A stretch of 64,000 nt of DNA from Bombyx mori (taxonomy: Eukaryota; Arthropoda; Insecta; Lepidoptera; Bombycidae). Below, piece after piece: positions 32,893 through 44,564 of the stretch (within the stretch, counting starts at the first letter, position 1; each line of letters begins with the position of its first letter). A model generated the notes under the pieces. The model did no database searches. It was not told the origin of the DNA and was given only the letters and a program-made list of their open reading frames with translations. Where the stretch lies: positions 3,286,001 to 3,350,000 of the forward strand of contig NC_085123.1 of assembly GCF_030269925.1 (NCBI RefSeq). Direction: 5' to 3'. The translations under genes were made by a program, and so were the position numbers.

Positions 32893-33298
32893 TCTATATA
32901 TTAATACGTGAAGAAAAACTTTGTATCCCTTTTTACGAAAATTGCGCGGACGGAGGAGTATGAAATTTTTCAAACTTATAGAGAATATAGAGAAGAAGTG
33001 CACAATGCTAATATTTTTTTTAAATAATGCGTAAAAGACACATTAAATCAATAAAGAAAACATTACATACACTACATACCATGTATTTGACGCACACACG
33101 CATGCATACTATTTATTGTCAAACTTTTGTTCTTGACGTCTGTTGTCAAGTTGAGAATAGATTAAATATTGTTTGTCTTTGTTAATATTGTCTTGGCGAA
33201 ATTTTCGATTATAGAAGTATAAAATACAATCATAAAAGTGTACAAACTTACAATTCCAATTAATTATAGTCGAATTTCGACTACTGCGGGACCTCTAG
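32893..33298 (+). mobile_element. Non-autonomous Helitron-like element, family 1, copy 2
   Basis: It starts TCTATATATTAATACGTGAA after A and ends GGGACCTCTAG before T. The hairpin AGTCGAATTTCGACT lies about 12 nt before CTAG. These are the complete set of Helitron terminal features. It is homologous to 1087-1479 over its whole length. Confidence 0.72.
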
Positions 33299-33380
33299 TG
33301 TAATAAATCTGTTAATGTCATATATCTAAAACGGTTTTTCCGTGAATGTAAGCAAACGGAGGCAGTAAAATCGCAGCCCT

Positions 33381-35129
33381 GCTCATACTTGGAGATTCCT
33401 TAAATCTGTCGGCATTGGCAAAACTCCGGTCTCTTCTGTCAAGGATACTGACTTGTGCGCCCTCAATAAGCATTTTTCTCTCCCTCCTGTGTCACTCAGT
33501 GATTCGTCAAAGACGACCACGTTGCTTAAGATTTCAAGTCTATCCGTACCCCGGATCCCTATTTTTGACTTAAGTCCAGTCTCGGTTGCTGATGTCCGTA
33601 ATTCCTTTTTCTCCATCTCATCCACAGCTGTTGGAATTGATAACGTATGCTCTAAAATGATTGCCCTAATTCTTCCAACGGTAGCACCTATACTTACCCA
33701 TATTTTCAATTTTTCCTTTACCTCTAGCAACTTTCCTGATTCTTGGAAACAAGCCTACGTTGTTCCTATCCCAAAAAGCCCCAATCCTATTTTGCCATCT
33801 CAGTTCCGGCCTATATCTATACTTCCTTTTCTTTCCAAAGTCCTTGAGCACATTGTCCACCGTCAGCTGTCGTCTTTTCTCCTCTCCCACAATCTTCTTA
33901 GCTCCTTCCAATCTGGTTTTCGCAAGGGCCACAGCACGGTTACAGCTCTTCTAAAAGTGACCGATGACATTCGCTGGGCCATGGAAAACAAACAACTAAC
34001 TTTATTAGTGTTGTTAGATTTCAGCAGCGCTTTTAACTCTGTTGACTTCGATGTTCTGCTCGAAATACTCAAATCAAACAATATCTCCTCGTCTGCTATT
34101 AACTGGTTTGATAGTTACCTTCGGGGGCGCTCGCAATGTGTCCGTCTTGACGAGACTTTCTCGGATTGGCAGAACGTCAGTGCGGGCGTTCCCCAAGGTG
34201 GTGTTCTTTCTCCTCTTCTGTTTTCTGTGTTTATAAACTCTGTCACTAGGCTTATATCTTCTAAATTCCACCTCTACGCAGACGATCTCCAGCTATATTG
34301 CCACTTCTCGGAGCCTGAAGTTGAATCGGCTATTGCTGCGATGAACAGTGATCTGAAGTCTATCAGTGAATGGGCAAAAGCCTACGGTCTGCACATTAAT
34401 CCGGGAAAATCACAGGCTATCATTATAGGGGGTAAACAATTGCGCAGTAGACTCAGCGATCCTATACTCCCCCCAATTTATTTGGATGGGACTCAAATAA
34501 CTCTAACCGATTCAGTTAAAAACCTGGGTGTTATTGTAGATCGACATCTTTCGTGGAGTTCTCACGTTGCTGAGATTAGTAGGAAGGTGCACTTTGCCTT
34601 GCACTCGTTGAGATGTCTGCAGGGCTTCTTACCTCAGCATACAAAAATATCTCTCGTCCAAGCTCTCATTCTACCCATAATTGATTACGCCGATGCCTGC
34701 TACTTGGATGCCACTGAGGAGCTCTCAAACAAGCTTGAGAGGATGCAAAATCTATGTATCCGTTTTATATACAATCTCAGAAAATTCGATCATGTTTCTC
34801 ATTTTCGCAAAGAACTTAAATGGCTCCCTATACGCCTTCGTAGGAATACTCGAATATTATGTCTCCTATTCAATATCCTACATAAGCCCACTTCTCCCTT
34901 ATATTTACGTGAGCGATTCTCTTTCATTCGTTCTCCTGATGCTCCCTGCAGGTCCAACCAACGTTCTGTTTTGTTATTCCCTTCCCACAAAACCAATTTC
35001 TATTCTCACTCCTTTACTGTGCACGCGGTCAGACTGTGGAATTCGTTGCCGGCTGACATCCGAGTTTGCAAGTCTGTTTCTGTTTTTAAATACAAGGTCA
35101 AACAATTTTATCTATCATCAACCGAATGA
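33381..35129 (+). CDS. CR1/L2-group reverse transcriptase, N-terminally truncated
   Basis: The frame is open from the element's left edge (AHTWRFLKSVGIGKTPVSS...) to TAA, about 582 codons. There is no native start, because the 5' part with the AP endonuclease was never copied. RT motifs in order: VGIDNVCSKM, SQFRPISILPFLSKVLE, LLDFSSAFNSVDFDVL, GVPQGGVLSPLLFSVF, the catalytic YADDLQLY, and KNLGVIVD. The C-terminal tail (LKWLPIRLRRNTRILCLLFN, VRLWNSLPADIR) resembles L2/Crack/Daphne-type LINEs. The lack of internal stops suggests a fairly recent insertion. Clade assignment is by motif style only. Confidence 0.82.
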   Translation, partial: AHTWRFLKSVGIGKTPVSSVKDTDLCALNKHFSLPPVSLSDSSKTTTLLKISSLSVPRIPIFDLSPVSVADVRNSFFSISSTAVGIDNVCSKMIALILPTVAPILTHIFNFSFTSSNFPDSWKQAYVVPIPKSPNPILPSQFRPISILPFLSKVLEHIVHRQLSSFLLSHNLLSSFQSGFRKGHSTVTALLKVTDDIRWAMENKQLTLLVLLDFSSAFNSVDFDVLLEILKSNNISSSAINWFDSYLRGRSQCVRLDETFSDWQNVSAGVPQGGVLSPLLFSVFINSVTRLISSKFHLYADDLQLYCHFSEPEVESAIAAMNSDLKSISEWAKAYGLHINPGKSQAIIIGGKQLRSRLSDPILPPIYLDGTQITLTDSVKNLGVIVDRHLSWSSHVAEISRKVHFALHSLRCLQGFLPQHTKISLVQALILPIIDYADACYLDATEELSNKLERMQNLCIRFIYNLRKFDHVSHFRKELKWLPIRLRRNTRILCLLFNILHKPTSPLYLRERFSFIRSPDAPCRSNQRSVLLFPSHKTNFYSHSFTVHAVRLWNSLPADIRVCKSVSVFKYKVKQFYLSSTE

Positions 35130-35421
35130 TCATGGTTCTATACTCTTCGCATATACGAGTGTTACTGTGTTACTTATAATATTTGCTATGTGTATGTGCT
35201 ATAATTCTCATGTTGTATTTGTTATTTTAGTTATGTGTTATTTGTTCTACACACACTTATCACATTTTATTATTATTCTCATTATCCTCTCGCAGGTCTG
35301 CTGGAAGAGATTTCTCAAAGAAATAAGCAGTGCCTTTGTACATAATTTTCCTATTACTCTGTACTGTGTCTTGTTTTCTGTGTGTACATAAATAAATAAA
35401 TAAAAAAAAAAAAAAAAAAAA
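33381..35421 (+). mobile_element. 5'-truncated CR1/L2-group LINE
   Basis: Contains an open RT-bearing frame, a 290-bp 3' UTR and an (AAAT)n/A tail ending at 35421. AGCCCT at 33375-33380 and 35422-35427 is a candidate 6-bp target duplication. The endonuclease half is missing. Confidence 0.8.
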
Positions 35422-35427
35422 AGCCCT

Positions 35428-36214
35428 ATTTAGTGATGTTATCACGAGACACGGCAAACCATAGTGTGGTCACGTACAAGCGCGTCATTAGGAGCACACC
35501 GTGCATGCATTCTTTTGATTTCGTATTCTTAGATTCATAATGTTTAACTATAATGTGGTATTCTTGCATTTTAATATTTGTTTCTTTTGATGTAAGCACG
35601 TTCTGATTTGACGTATCTACTTTTTAAATTTTATTTATTTAGATTACGAGTAATTTTTTCATTTCATGCAATCGGCATGTCGATTAGCCATTTCGCCGTA
35701 AATCTGTTTTGTAGCAGTCATGTGTTTAACTATTATCGGAACACAAGAGTTCGTCCTCAAATCTCAAAAGGATTTAGTCATTCAGATTGTGGAGTCATTG
35801 TTCCGGTAATCACTACGGTATACGAGGTAGCCTGTGAGGTCGATACATCTACAGCTTGTTGTTTAATATATATAACCATCAGAGGATAGTTAGACTAAAC
35901 GAGTTTTTGGAGTGGAGAACGCAATTCTACAAGAACTGGGCAAGAAGAGTGAGACACGAGGATTAAGCTCAGTGGCGCGTATTAAGCAAAGTCCTTTAGT
36001 CAACGGTGGACGAATACGCACTGTCGATGATGATGATGGAGAGCACTTATCGGCTTCACAGGCAGCGGTTTCATATCTGTCTTATATTCAAGAGACCTCC
36101 GTGTAACAGAACGTATGACTGCTTTTTAGTGCAAATAGGCTAAACATTTTTTTATTAATTTAATTTATTGATAAGACGCAGTTCCTTCGCCGTGAATATC
36201 GTACATGAACAATC
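35428..36214. other. Unassigned sequence
   Basis: No supported feature. A 93-codon plus-strand frame at 35608-35889 has no recognisable domain. Confidence 0.4.
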
Positions 36215-36400
36215 TTTCTCTGCCTAACCGTTGGTAGCCTAAGAGGCTATTGCAACTACTAGCGAACGGTAGTTGAGCTCACGGGGTTCAATCTGAGAGA
36301 GCTTTCTGAGACTAGCCCTAGCAACAGTGATTCGCTTAATCCACGGGATCGGAATCTGAGAAGATCCGGCGAAAAACTAACTGAGATTAACCCATTTAGT
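36215..36400 (-). mobile_element. LINE 3' UTR fragment, degenerate
   Basis: Shows GGTAGCCTAAGAGGCTATTG, TTGAGCTCACGGGGTTCAA, CTAGCCCTAGCAACAGTG and GAAGATCCGGCGAAAAAC. The hairpin arms are largely lost. Confidence 0.55.
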
Positions 36401-37042
36401 TTTCTTGCGTTGGGGACACATTAACTACAAAAAGTTAGTACATGACGTATGATTTACACGGCAGTACAGTGTCATAATTCGAAATGAATGCACCGGATGC
36501 CTTACCTACGAGTATATGTCGTGGAAGCTATTATAACGTAACGAATACATCGCGTCTATGATTAGGATTGAAATTTTTAGTTTGTTAAAATGTGCTTTTT
36601 GTAATATTTTTATGGGTATGTATATAAAATTAAAATTGTATGTACTTTGAAAAGGTTACGTTTTTTTTTCGTACCCTTTTTAAAACGTTGACAAACAAAC
36701 CCGTTATCGTAAACTCAGATGATGTAAATCGCTTCGTACGTTTTAATTTTAAATATCCGTTAGTCCATTACATACGTCGATAGAAAAAAGAAATTTAAAC
36801 AGTCAAGGTTTTTTTTGTATTGTCCATGATGAACAAAAATACGTTAGATTTGGCTTATAGTATGCAGTTCTTTGTCGGAGGACGATCACCTCGGCTTTGA
36901 AGGCCGAGCGCTTCAATGCTAACATAAGATTGAAAAGAGGAAGTTTTTTTTTAAAAGTAGTTTGTAAAAAACCCAGCGGAAAGCGGTTGTTAAAAGAAGA
37001 AAGTTTATGATTTAAATTTTGTTGTTACGTATTTACGTATGA
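36401..37042. other. Unassigned sequence
   Basis: AT-rich with several T-runs and no supported feature. Confidence 0.4.
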
Positions 37043-37328
37043 CTAGCTGTCCCGGCAGACTTCGTAGTGCCTCAATCGGTAAATAAAAGACCTAAACTGT
37101 TGTATAAAATAAACTTAAAACAAACAAAAGGAACCCGTGCGACGGGGGGACACATCAAAGAAAAAACAAAATTGTTATTTTTATTTAATTAAGAGCATTT
37201 TCATAGTTATCTACCTTTTAAACCTTCTCTGGACTTCCACAAATAGTTCAAGACCAAAATTAGCCAAATCGGTTCAGCCGTTCTCGAGTTTTAGCGAAAC
37301 CAACGAACGGCATTTCATTTTTATATTT
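37043..37328 (-). mobile_element. Helitron-like element, family 3, copy 3
   Basis: Minus-strand copy. CTAGCTGTCCCGGCAGACTT at 37043 is the inverse of the 3' terminus, preceded by A (T on the element's strand). It continues through GGGACACATCAAAG to AACGAACGGCATTTC. Confidence 0.58.
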
Positions 37329-38126
37329 ACGTATGATGAAGACTGGTCGCATCTTTCAAAGAAACTGATTTTTCAATTAAAGGGCGAAGGTAAGTTTGGC
37401 AAATTAACACACTATTCGCAAAGCAGTTGTAAAGTAAAATTGAGTTATGGGTCTCATGCTTCAAGGCATGCCTCCTCCGGCCGCATTCACCTTGTGATAC
37501 CTATGAACGCTGGTAGTCACTAAGAATTTTTGCTGTATTCTCTTAACTCCAAGGGGACAGTAAGTTCAGCCGCCTATTAAAAGCAATAGGAAAAAAAACA
37601 ATATACCGGGTGATTTATCTATTAGGTAACGGAGTATTCAAGAAAAAGCTTCAAAGCCCGTTTAATATTTTTTAAGATATGACGTCTGCGACAATTTAGG
37701 GGAGCGGTGTTTCCCGCTGGTAGTCACTAAGAATTTTTGCTCAAAGCTCAAAGCAATAACAACTTGTATTGACATATCTAAAACTTTGACCGAGATATAA
37801 AAAATTTGATGTTTTTCATTATACTTACATTTGGGTTTGTTTATAGCTTCCTCTGTTTATTTACTAACTATAATTATTAGCGTAGTCTAGTCTATATTAT
37901 GACCAAAATATAGGTGATGGTGATGCCTTCATATACGTGTGTGGCGCCTAGACGTTGCTGACTGGCGAAAACACGCACCAAGCATTTATTTATATGCAGC
38001 CGTTTTATAGATGGCATTAGTTTATCCTAATGTACGTAACCGATCTATTTCTGTTTGCTGCATTTATCGCATGTTTTATTTACAATTTTGACTTGTGTTT
38101 CTTGTTATCTAGCTTTTATTTAAATA
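37329..38126. other. Unassigned sequence
   Basis: TGGTAGTCACTAAGAATTTT occurs twice (37510 and 37720), suggesting a local duplication. No gene recognised. Confidence 0.4.
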
Positions 38127-38359
38127 TCGACGCTTGAAAGGCAAACGTGACTAAGCGACAATAACTGCTTTGTACATAAATGATAGGCAATAACTATATT
38201 TGATGCGCAAAAAAATATATCTCTAGGTCTATTAAAATCATTTCAATCCTACAGCTAGATTCGTTAAAATACATTTTTTTTCAGGTATTCCAACTTTAAA
38301 TTAGTCTACTGTAAAGTTCACGCATTGTCGTTTAGTCACGTTTGCCTTTCAAGCGTCGA
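38127..38359. mobile_element. MITE with ~35-bp terminal inverted repeats, copy 1
   Basis: The ends TCGACGCTTGAAAGGCAAAC and the inverse GTTTGCCTTTCAAGCGTCGA are flanked by TA. The inverted repeat continues through GTGACTAA(G/A)CGACAAT. It is 233 bp with no coding. TA flanks suggest a Tc1/mariner-type source. A second copy is at 49716-49970. Confidence 0.85.
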
Positions 38360-38648
38360 TATATAGTTTCGGGAAACGTATGTTTTTATGTCACTATGTT
38401 CTGTCCCGTAAGCGATTAGAAAATTTAATCAGTGTATTTATATATGACGCGCGGAGCATTGGTGACGCGTCTAGTCAGCCTTTGATTTAACGGGTTCATG
38501 GTAGCCATGTAGATATTTGGTTTAAAACGATGTCTATGCTTCACAATGAATCTCCTCCCTACACCGTGTCTACAAGGCGATGATTTGTATGAAAAATACA
38601 TTTTCGACTGGTCCTTTTAAAATATTATTATTTTAATAACGATCATTA

Positions 38649-39084
38649 TTTTTTTTATTGCTTAGATGGATGGACGAGCTCAGAGCCCACCTGATGTTAA
38701 GTGGTTACTGGAGCCCATAGACATCTACAACGTAAACGCGCCACTCACCTTGAGATATAAGTTCTGAGGTCTCAGTATAGTTACAACGGCTACCCCACCC
38801 TTCGAACCGAAACGCATTACTGCTTCACGGCGGAAATAGGCGGAATGGTGGTACCTACTCGTGCGGACTCCCAAGAGGTCCTACCACCAGTGATTACGCA
38901 AATTATAATTTTGCGGGTTTGATTTTTATTACACAATGTTATTCCTTCACAGTGGAAGTCAATCGTGAACATTTGTTGGGTACGTATTTCATTAGAAAAA
39001 TGGGTACCCGCCTGCGGGATTCGAACACCGGTGCATCGCTACATACGAATGCACCGGACGTCTTATCCTTTAGGCCACGACGAC
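38649..39084 (-). mobile_element. Full-length Bm1-type SINE
   Basis: Minus-strand copy with the T-run at 38649 and the tRNA-like head at about 39005-39084. The inverted B box (GATTCGAAC, 39018-39026) and A box (CCTTTAGGCCA, 39067-39077) are both intact or nearly so. The short tail suggests it is older than the 19131 copy. Confidence 0.86.
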
Positions 39085-39439
39085 TTTTAAAAGTCGACTT
39101 TTAAAAAACTTTCATTTGCGAATTGCAGTTATAATTCGTGACTCAATTTCACTTACCCGTTTGTCGGATGAGTGTGTTTCTAAAAATATTGATTGTGCAT
39201 AGCGGTATCGGATAGATAAGGGCTTATCGCCGTATCGACCGGTATACTTCGCGCCCTTTCCTTAATGTTTCTAATCAACAAACAGTGAGTAAAGGTACTT
39301 TTCGTCGTAACAGATTGATTATCATTTATTACTTATAGTGGAGTGCACTGTAAGTCAGCGCGGGTAGTTACCGCCATTCAGCCTATAACTCCCGATAGCC
39401 ACCGCATACGATTGATTGAACTAAAAAAACTATAATCTG

Positions 39440-39864
39440 TGCTAATATTATAAAGAGGAAAGATTTGTTTGTTTGTTTGTTTGTATTGAATAGGCTCCGA
39501 AACTGCTGAACCGATTTGAAAGATTCTTGCACTGTTTGGAAGCTACACTATTACGGAGACATAGGCCAAAATCTTTTTTGAAAAAAATTAGGGATCCTTA
39601 CTAAAACTCCAATAATGTAACTCAAGGTGTACCTAAAATATTCTTTACATCGCGTGCCCTGCGAAAACTATTGATGATAAAATAAAATAATGTACTACGA
39701 CTTTGTAGAACACATTATTATTTACAAAAAGTGTCACAACAGCACATGTCTAACTATTATAGTTATGCCGCGATAAGTGTTCTATTATTAAAAAAAATAA
39801 CACATCGTGAAATATCGTTGACATTTTTGTTAAAGACCCGAGCGGAGCCGGGGCGGGCCGCTAG
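39440..39864 (+). mobile_element. Helitron-like element, family 2, copy 3
   Basis: Runs from CTAATATTATAAAGAGGAAA to GGGCGGGCCGCTAG before T. The extreme 5' TCTATAC is missing. The tract GTTTGTTTGTTTGT near its start is a small expansion. Confidence 0.6.
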
Positions 39865-40194
39865 TATAAAATACTGTTTTATAAACTTCTTCGAAAAACA
39901 CATCCATTTCTCATCTTTCTATTACACGCAGACAAAACCCAACGTGTCGAATATCAAATGACCATAAAATTTTATGGGTGAGCTCCCGTTTGTTCGCGTT
40001 GCGACTGACATCCGGATAAGGTTTAAGCTATCCTGAAGGTCATATCGGTCGGCCAGGTATGTTATCGATGGCTGCCGGCGTTCTTCTTATCGCTGAACTA
40101 ATGTGTTTGAACATTTAGTTGTGTTGCTATGTGGTTTTTGAAAATTAAACAGAAAAACTCAATCCTCCTCCTTGAGTGAGTCGCATTCCTCATG

Positions 40195-40440
40195 TCTGAC
40201 GGTCGTGACCATCACCTCCAATTATTTTTCTCTGGATGATGTTTCGCCATCTTCCTCTCTGTTCTCGGCGGTGTGTATGGCATCGTAGACTGTGATATCC
40301 AGAGTGGTGCGGATTTGGTCGGACCGGCGCATTGGATTGCGGCCACGAGATCTTTTGCCTGCAATCTTGCCAGTTACCATCAATTTTTCATGATTGTCAT
40401 TAATCTTGAAAAACTCAATGGAGATTTTACAAATCTTTGA
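40195..40440 (-). pseudogene. RTE-like LINE C-terminal remnant
   Basis: The minus strand encodes EKLMVTGKIAGKRSRGRNP, SDQIRTTLD and AIHTAENREEDGETSS. This matches the GKV.GKR.RGR.P.RW.DQI signature seen at 46945-47330 and 61960-62239. Decayed. Confidence 0.6.
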
Positions 40441-41724
40441 CAACCAATGCTTTAGAATCTAAAGGTAGCGATGGCAGAAAAATTTATTACTTTGCTTTTA
40501 CCGTTCTTATTTTTAAATAAACTTCCTGCTAAAGGTTTCCTTAACCAAATTTCAACGTCAAGTTGGCTCAAACTAAATTATTTATTGCAATTTTTACATA
40601 TATTCCTAAGACAGTTTTGCGCTTAATTAAAAATATTGTAGACGTAGTATGAAAATTACTGCGCGGAAAGTATTGATCGATTCACTTTATTATTAAGTGG
40701 TTCTTAACTAATCGATAAGGTAATGTATTGGAAATACGCAGTATCTACTGACCGAAAGAATTAGGGCATCTAAAGAAGCTAATAACTTTAATGTACGCTG
40801 ACACCGAATCTTATACCTTTAAACGAGCAATTCTTGTATATTGATATATATAATCTGAATCTCGGAAACGACTCCAACGATTATCATAAAATTTAGTATA
40901 CAGGGGATTTCGGGGGCGATAAATCGATCTAGCTACTACTAGGTCATCATCTGGTGTTCTATTAAACGTTTTGACAAAGAATAAAAAAAAATGAATATTG
41001 TATATTTTAATATGTTTACCATTGCGCCATTAACCATCGGAATAGGGTTCATAATAATATTTACTATCCGAAACCGCTGTGCGAAATAAGCTACCTGATG
41101 ATATTTACCTGCACCCGTTCATATTACGCTCTACCACAATTAAAAACAGAAACACTAAAACGCTGAAATTCTTTAGATAATCTACATTTTTAGCTCCCAT
41201 TTAAATTATTCCGTTTCCTAACCAAGTTCTCGTATTGCGAATCAGAATCAGACAGATTAACATACACACACCTAAAACCCCGTAATTTAGTCGTAGTAAG
41301 ATTAAAATACGCAGATATATGTACATATTATGTGTAGGTAAATGGTCACAGCACACAAATACGAGGTATTGATGCATTCTCGTTGACAACCGCGCCTACT
41401 ACCGTTTCGCTTGACGTTCTCTAGATCGCACTCCTTGCTCTGTTTCCTATCCGTTGCATAATTCAATCGTTGCATACGATCGATTTTCACTTTTCCTAAC
41501 ATTCGTTACAATCGATCAACGTACAGCGGTAATTTTAATACGGGTGAGCTTGGAGGAGCTCTATGGGCGACGCTTCGACAGTATTTCGGCTTTCGACAAC
41601 AAAACTATGACACTAGGGCCTTAATTCCTTATTAAAAGCATAGATGGCCACATGCGCCATAACCTGAAAGAGACAGCGCCATAAATTGTGCTACCAAATG
41701 TGAAATGCTTGAGACCCATTGACT
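40441..41724. other. Unassigned sequence
   Basis: No supported gene or repeat in about 1.3 kb. Confidence 0.4.
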
Positions 41725-41830
41725 GGTTTCCCGCTTGGTTTCTTGGTGGATCTGCTCAGTGGGTCGCTATTCGGATCCGACTGCGCTAGTGCCAATGTTA
41801 ACAATTCTCTTAAGGTTAGGCCCGTGAACT
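41725..41830 (+). mobile_element. Degenerate LINE 3' UTR piece
   Basis: CTCAGTGGGTCGCTATTCGG and CCGTGAACTCGTCTACCGG align loosely with the 42711 copy. Only one hairpin arm survives. Confidence 0.4.
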
Positions 41831-41964
41831 CGTCTACCGGTCCGTGAGTACTTGGAATAGAGCTCCCTTAGGTAACCAACGATTAGGAACGGAAAAAAAC
41901 TTCGATATTTTTTGTGGATTAATAAACACAACATTTTATAAACACAAGACGCCTACAGTTATTC

Positions 41965-42276
41965 GAAATGTGGTGCTATGGTCGCATGTTACGCATTAGT
42001 TGGACGCAGAGGGTCAGGAACGAAACCGTGCTTCAGCGCGTTCATATGTCCCGGAAAATGTTGCCTTCTATCAAAAAGCGCAAGATAGAATATCTCGGCC
42101 ACGTGCTCAGGAACGATAGATACATGCTGCTGCAGTTGATAATGATGGGCAAAGTGGACGGAAAGAGACGTGCTGGGCAAAGAAAGAAGTCACGGCTCCG
42201 GAGTATCCGGGAGTGGACCGGTTCTTCTAATCTCAGTGAATATTTTTTTATGATACAAAGTGAAATTCAAACTTAA
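41965..42276 (+). pseudogene. RTE-like LINE C-terminal remnant
   Basis: MWCYGRMLRISWTQRVRNET followed by LPSIKKRKIEYLGHVLRNDR and a GKVDGKRRAGQRKKS stretch. This is the tail found widely in RTE/L1-like insect LINEs (RML.ISW...RV.NE, EYLGH). It remains open for about 100 codons, then ends in unrelated sequence. Confidence 0.65.
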
Positions 42277-42710
42277 CTTGGGTAGGAAAATACTCAATTT
42301 TTGACTAATGTTTTCATATCAATTGAATTTTACTGAATGAACATTTTGCTGCGCATACCGATTTTTCAATTCGAGAAGCGATCGTGGCCCGGCAGTCACA
42401 GGAGTGCTTTTCCTTCAAAAGCGCGGGGTTCCGACTAGGAACACCCCAAAATAATCAGCATGTGTTCTGAAATCACATTATTATATTACGTGTCACCAGT
42501 CTGTTTTTAAAGAGTAAATTTAAAAAAAAGCTAAAAGTCTTAGTTTAATATTCTCGATAATAAATATCGAGTACTCGCATAACCATACTATACTAATACA
42601 AAAACGATTGTCAAATTGTGGATCGTTAAATTTAATATCAATGCTGGTCATTTGCAAAAAAAATTATTTAAAAAAAGGTCATATAGTGTGGTTACGCAAT
42701 TGCAGACGAT

Positions 42711-42898
42711 AAGCCCACTGAGTTTCTCGCCGGATCTTCTCAGTGGATTACGTTTCCGATCCGGTGGTAGATTCTGCGAAGCACTGCTCTTGCTAGGGTC
42801 AGTGTTAGCAACACTCCGGTTTGAGCCCTGTGAGCTCACCTACATGTTAGGGCGAAGCTGAAATAACCTCTCAAGGCTATCAGCATAAGTAGGAAAAA
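42711..42898 (+). mobile_element. LINE 3' UTR fragment with conserved hairpin
   Basis: Arms CCCACTGAG (42714-42722) and CTCAGTGGA (42739-42747), then GGTGGTAGATTCTGCGAAGC, GCTCTTGCTAGGGTCAGTG, TGTGAGCTCACCTACATG and CTCTCAAGGCTATCAGCATA, ending AGGAAAAAAG. One of the better preserved copies in this orientation. Confidence 0.7.
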
Positions 42899-43269
42899 AG
42901 CAGACGATAACCAAAAGGAAGCATAGCATATGGAATAGATTACAAAAGGTTTTTACGGTGTAACATTAGCTCGGTATCGTGACAACGCACAAATCAATAA
43001 TCAACAACGTACAATCGTACAAATGTACCTTTTGGTACGTTTTAAATGTATTTTTTATTAAAAATCACAACAAATAAAAATAAGTTTTGTAATTTACTAG
43101 TTAAGATCGTTTATCGAGCAAACGAAATGTTATCCTAAAGTTTAATCCCTGGTATACGAACAAGCTGTTTGAAGAGTATTAAATCTTAATTTAATGCCGT
43201 ACTTTCTTGATAAGCTTAAAAAATATATTAATATATCTTTAACCGTGGTTACTCTTGAATATATTGTTG
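42899..43269. other. Unassigned sequence
   Basis: AT-rich, nothing supportable. Confidence 0.4.
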
Positions 43270-43524
43270 TATTTTTTTTTATTGCTTAGATGGGTGGACG
43301 AGCTCACAGCCCACCTGGTGTTAAGTGGTTACTGGAGCCCATAGACATCTACAACGTAAATGCGCCACCCACCTTGAGATATAAGTTCTAAGGTCTCAGT
43401 ATAGTTACAACGGCTGTCCCACCCTTCAAACCAAAACGCATTACTGCTTCAGGGCAGAAATAGGTAGGGCGGTGGTACCTACCCGCGCGGCCTTACAAGA
43501 GGTCCTACCATCAGTAAAAGTAAG
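43270..43524 (-). mobile_element. Bm1-type SINE, 5'-truncated
   Basis: From TTTATTGCTTAGATGGGTGG to AAGAGGTCCTACCATCAGTA on the plus strand. The tRNA-like head is absent. Confidence 0.82.
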
Positions 43525-43554
43525 TACCTACCACCAGTAAAAGTGTGTAAGTTG

Positions 43555-43785
43555 GAACTACTGTCTTTTGTGCCACGTACCATCCGACTCTGGAATGGAC
43601 AATACTTCACGGAGTTTCCCCAGCGCTATGACATGTCCTTCTTCAAACTAGGCTTTCAAAGAGTACTCAGCGCTAAAGAGTGACTTTACTGTGTCCCTGA
43701 TATTGCTGAGGTCCATGAGCGACGGTAACCATTTACCGTCAGATTGGCCGTATGCTCGTCTGCCCACGTGGTCAATTAAAAAAAG
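43555..43785 (+). pseudogene. LINE RT C-terminal fragment with 3' end
   Basis: CGTACCATCCGACTCTGGAA (VPSDSG/RTIRLWN region), then CGCTATGACATGTCCTTCTT, then CGACGGTAACCATTTACCGT and GCCGTATGCTCGTCTGCCCA before an A-rich tail. Homologous to 24216-24632 but more decayed. Confidence 0.65.
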
Positions 43786-43959
43786 TTTGTGCCACAATGA
43801 ACGGAACGGAGAATTTAGACAGAATTAAGTTTGTGATTTCGACCTTAACGTATCAATTTGGGTGGCTTTCCCTAAGCGATGTGTCTCCATGATTCTGTAA
43901 CCATCTAACACCAGATAGGATCGTTCACGTAAGAAAAAAAAAACTGTTAGCAGTTCGAC

Positions 43960-44296
43960 TTCTGCTCTGAGGAATTGTTCGAGATGATACCAACGTCTCG
44001 TTTTTACCATCGCACCGCCCGCCTCCGGAGTTCATCCATACTACCTGCAGCCACTACGTTCATCCACAGTGCGTTTCCAGAGATCTTTTTTGCCACGTAC
44101 CATCCGGCTTTGGAATGAGCTCCCCCCCACGCTGTTTCCCGAGCTCTATGACATGTCCTTCTTCAAACGAGGCTTGCGGAGAGTATTAAACGGTAGGCAT
44201 CGGCTTGGCTCTGCCCTTGGCATTGCTGACGTTCACGAGCGACGGTAACTACATCAGGTGGGCCGTATGCTCGTCTGCATATACGGCAATAAAAAA
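43960..44296 (+). pseudogene. LINE RT C-terminal fragment with 3' end
   Basis: Restarts at CTCTGAGGAATTGTTCGAGA (SEELFE) and keeps YHRTAR, FLPRTIRLWNE-like and YDMSFFKRGL segments, ending GGCAATAAAAAATAAAAA. Close to 24257-24632. Its adjacency to the piece at 43555 is an independent insertion or a local duplication. Confidence 0.7.
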
Positions 44297-44564
44297 TAAA
44301 AACTCCTTTAATTAGTTTACCGATTAAAGTTTCGTCCTTTAAAAGGTTCACGAACGTCACAAGACACGAGTATAGTCAATATTGAATCGCGTCGAGCTTA
44401 CACGTCCAGAATGTCAATGGATCGCTTGCGCCGGTGACTCACGCGCGTGCCTCCGCAATCACTGCCTCGGCCACGCTATTTGCGTTCCGTGACGTTTTAT
44501 CATGGGCTCACATTGAACGCTGTAAATAAACAAAACGGAATGATGCGCTCGCGGTTAGGTAATT

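Noticed and set aside
34681..35391. A 236-codon frame overlapping the CR1/L2-group RT
   Set aside because: Overlaps the RT frame in another phase, lacks motifs and runs into the 3' UTR.
42616..42861. Recurrent SPLSFSPDLLSG peptide frames at 16.4, 24.1, 42.7 and 61.8 kb
   Set aside because: They are translations of the conserved 3' UTR hairpin. The recurrence reflects RNA or DNA sequence, not a protein family.
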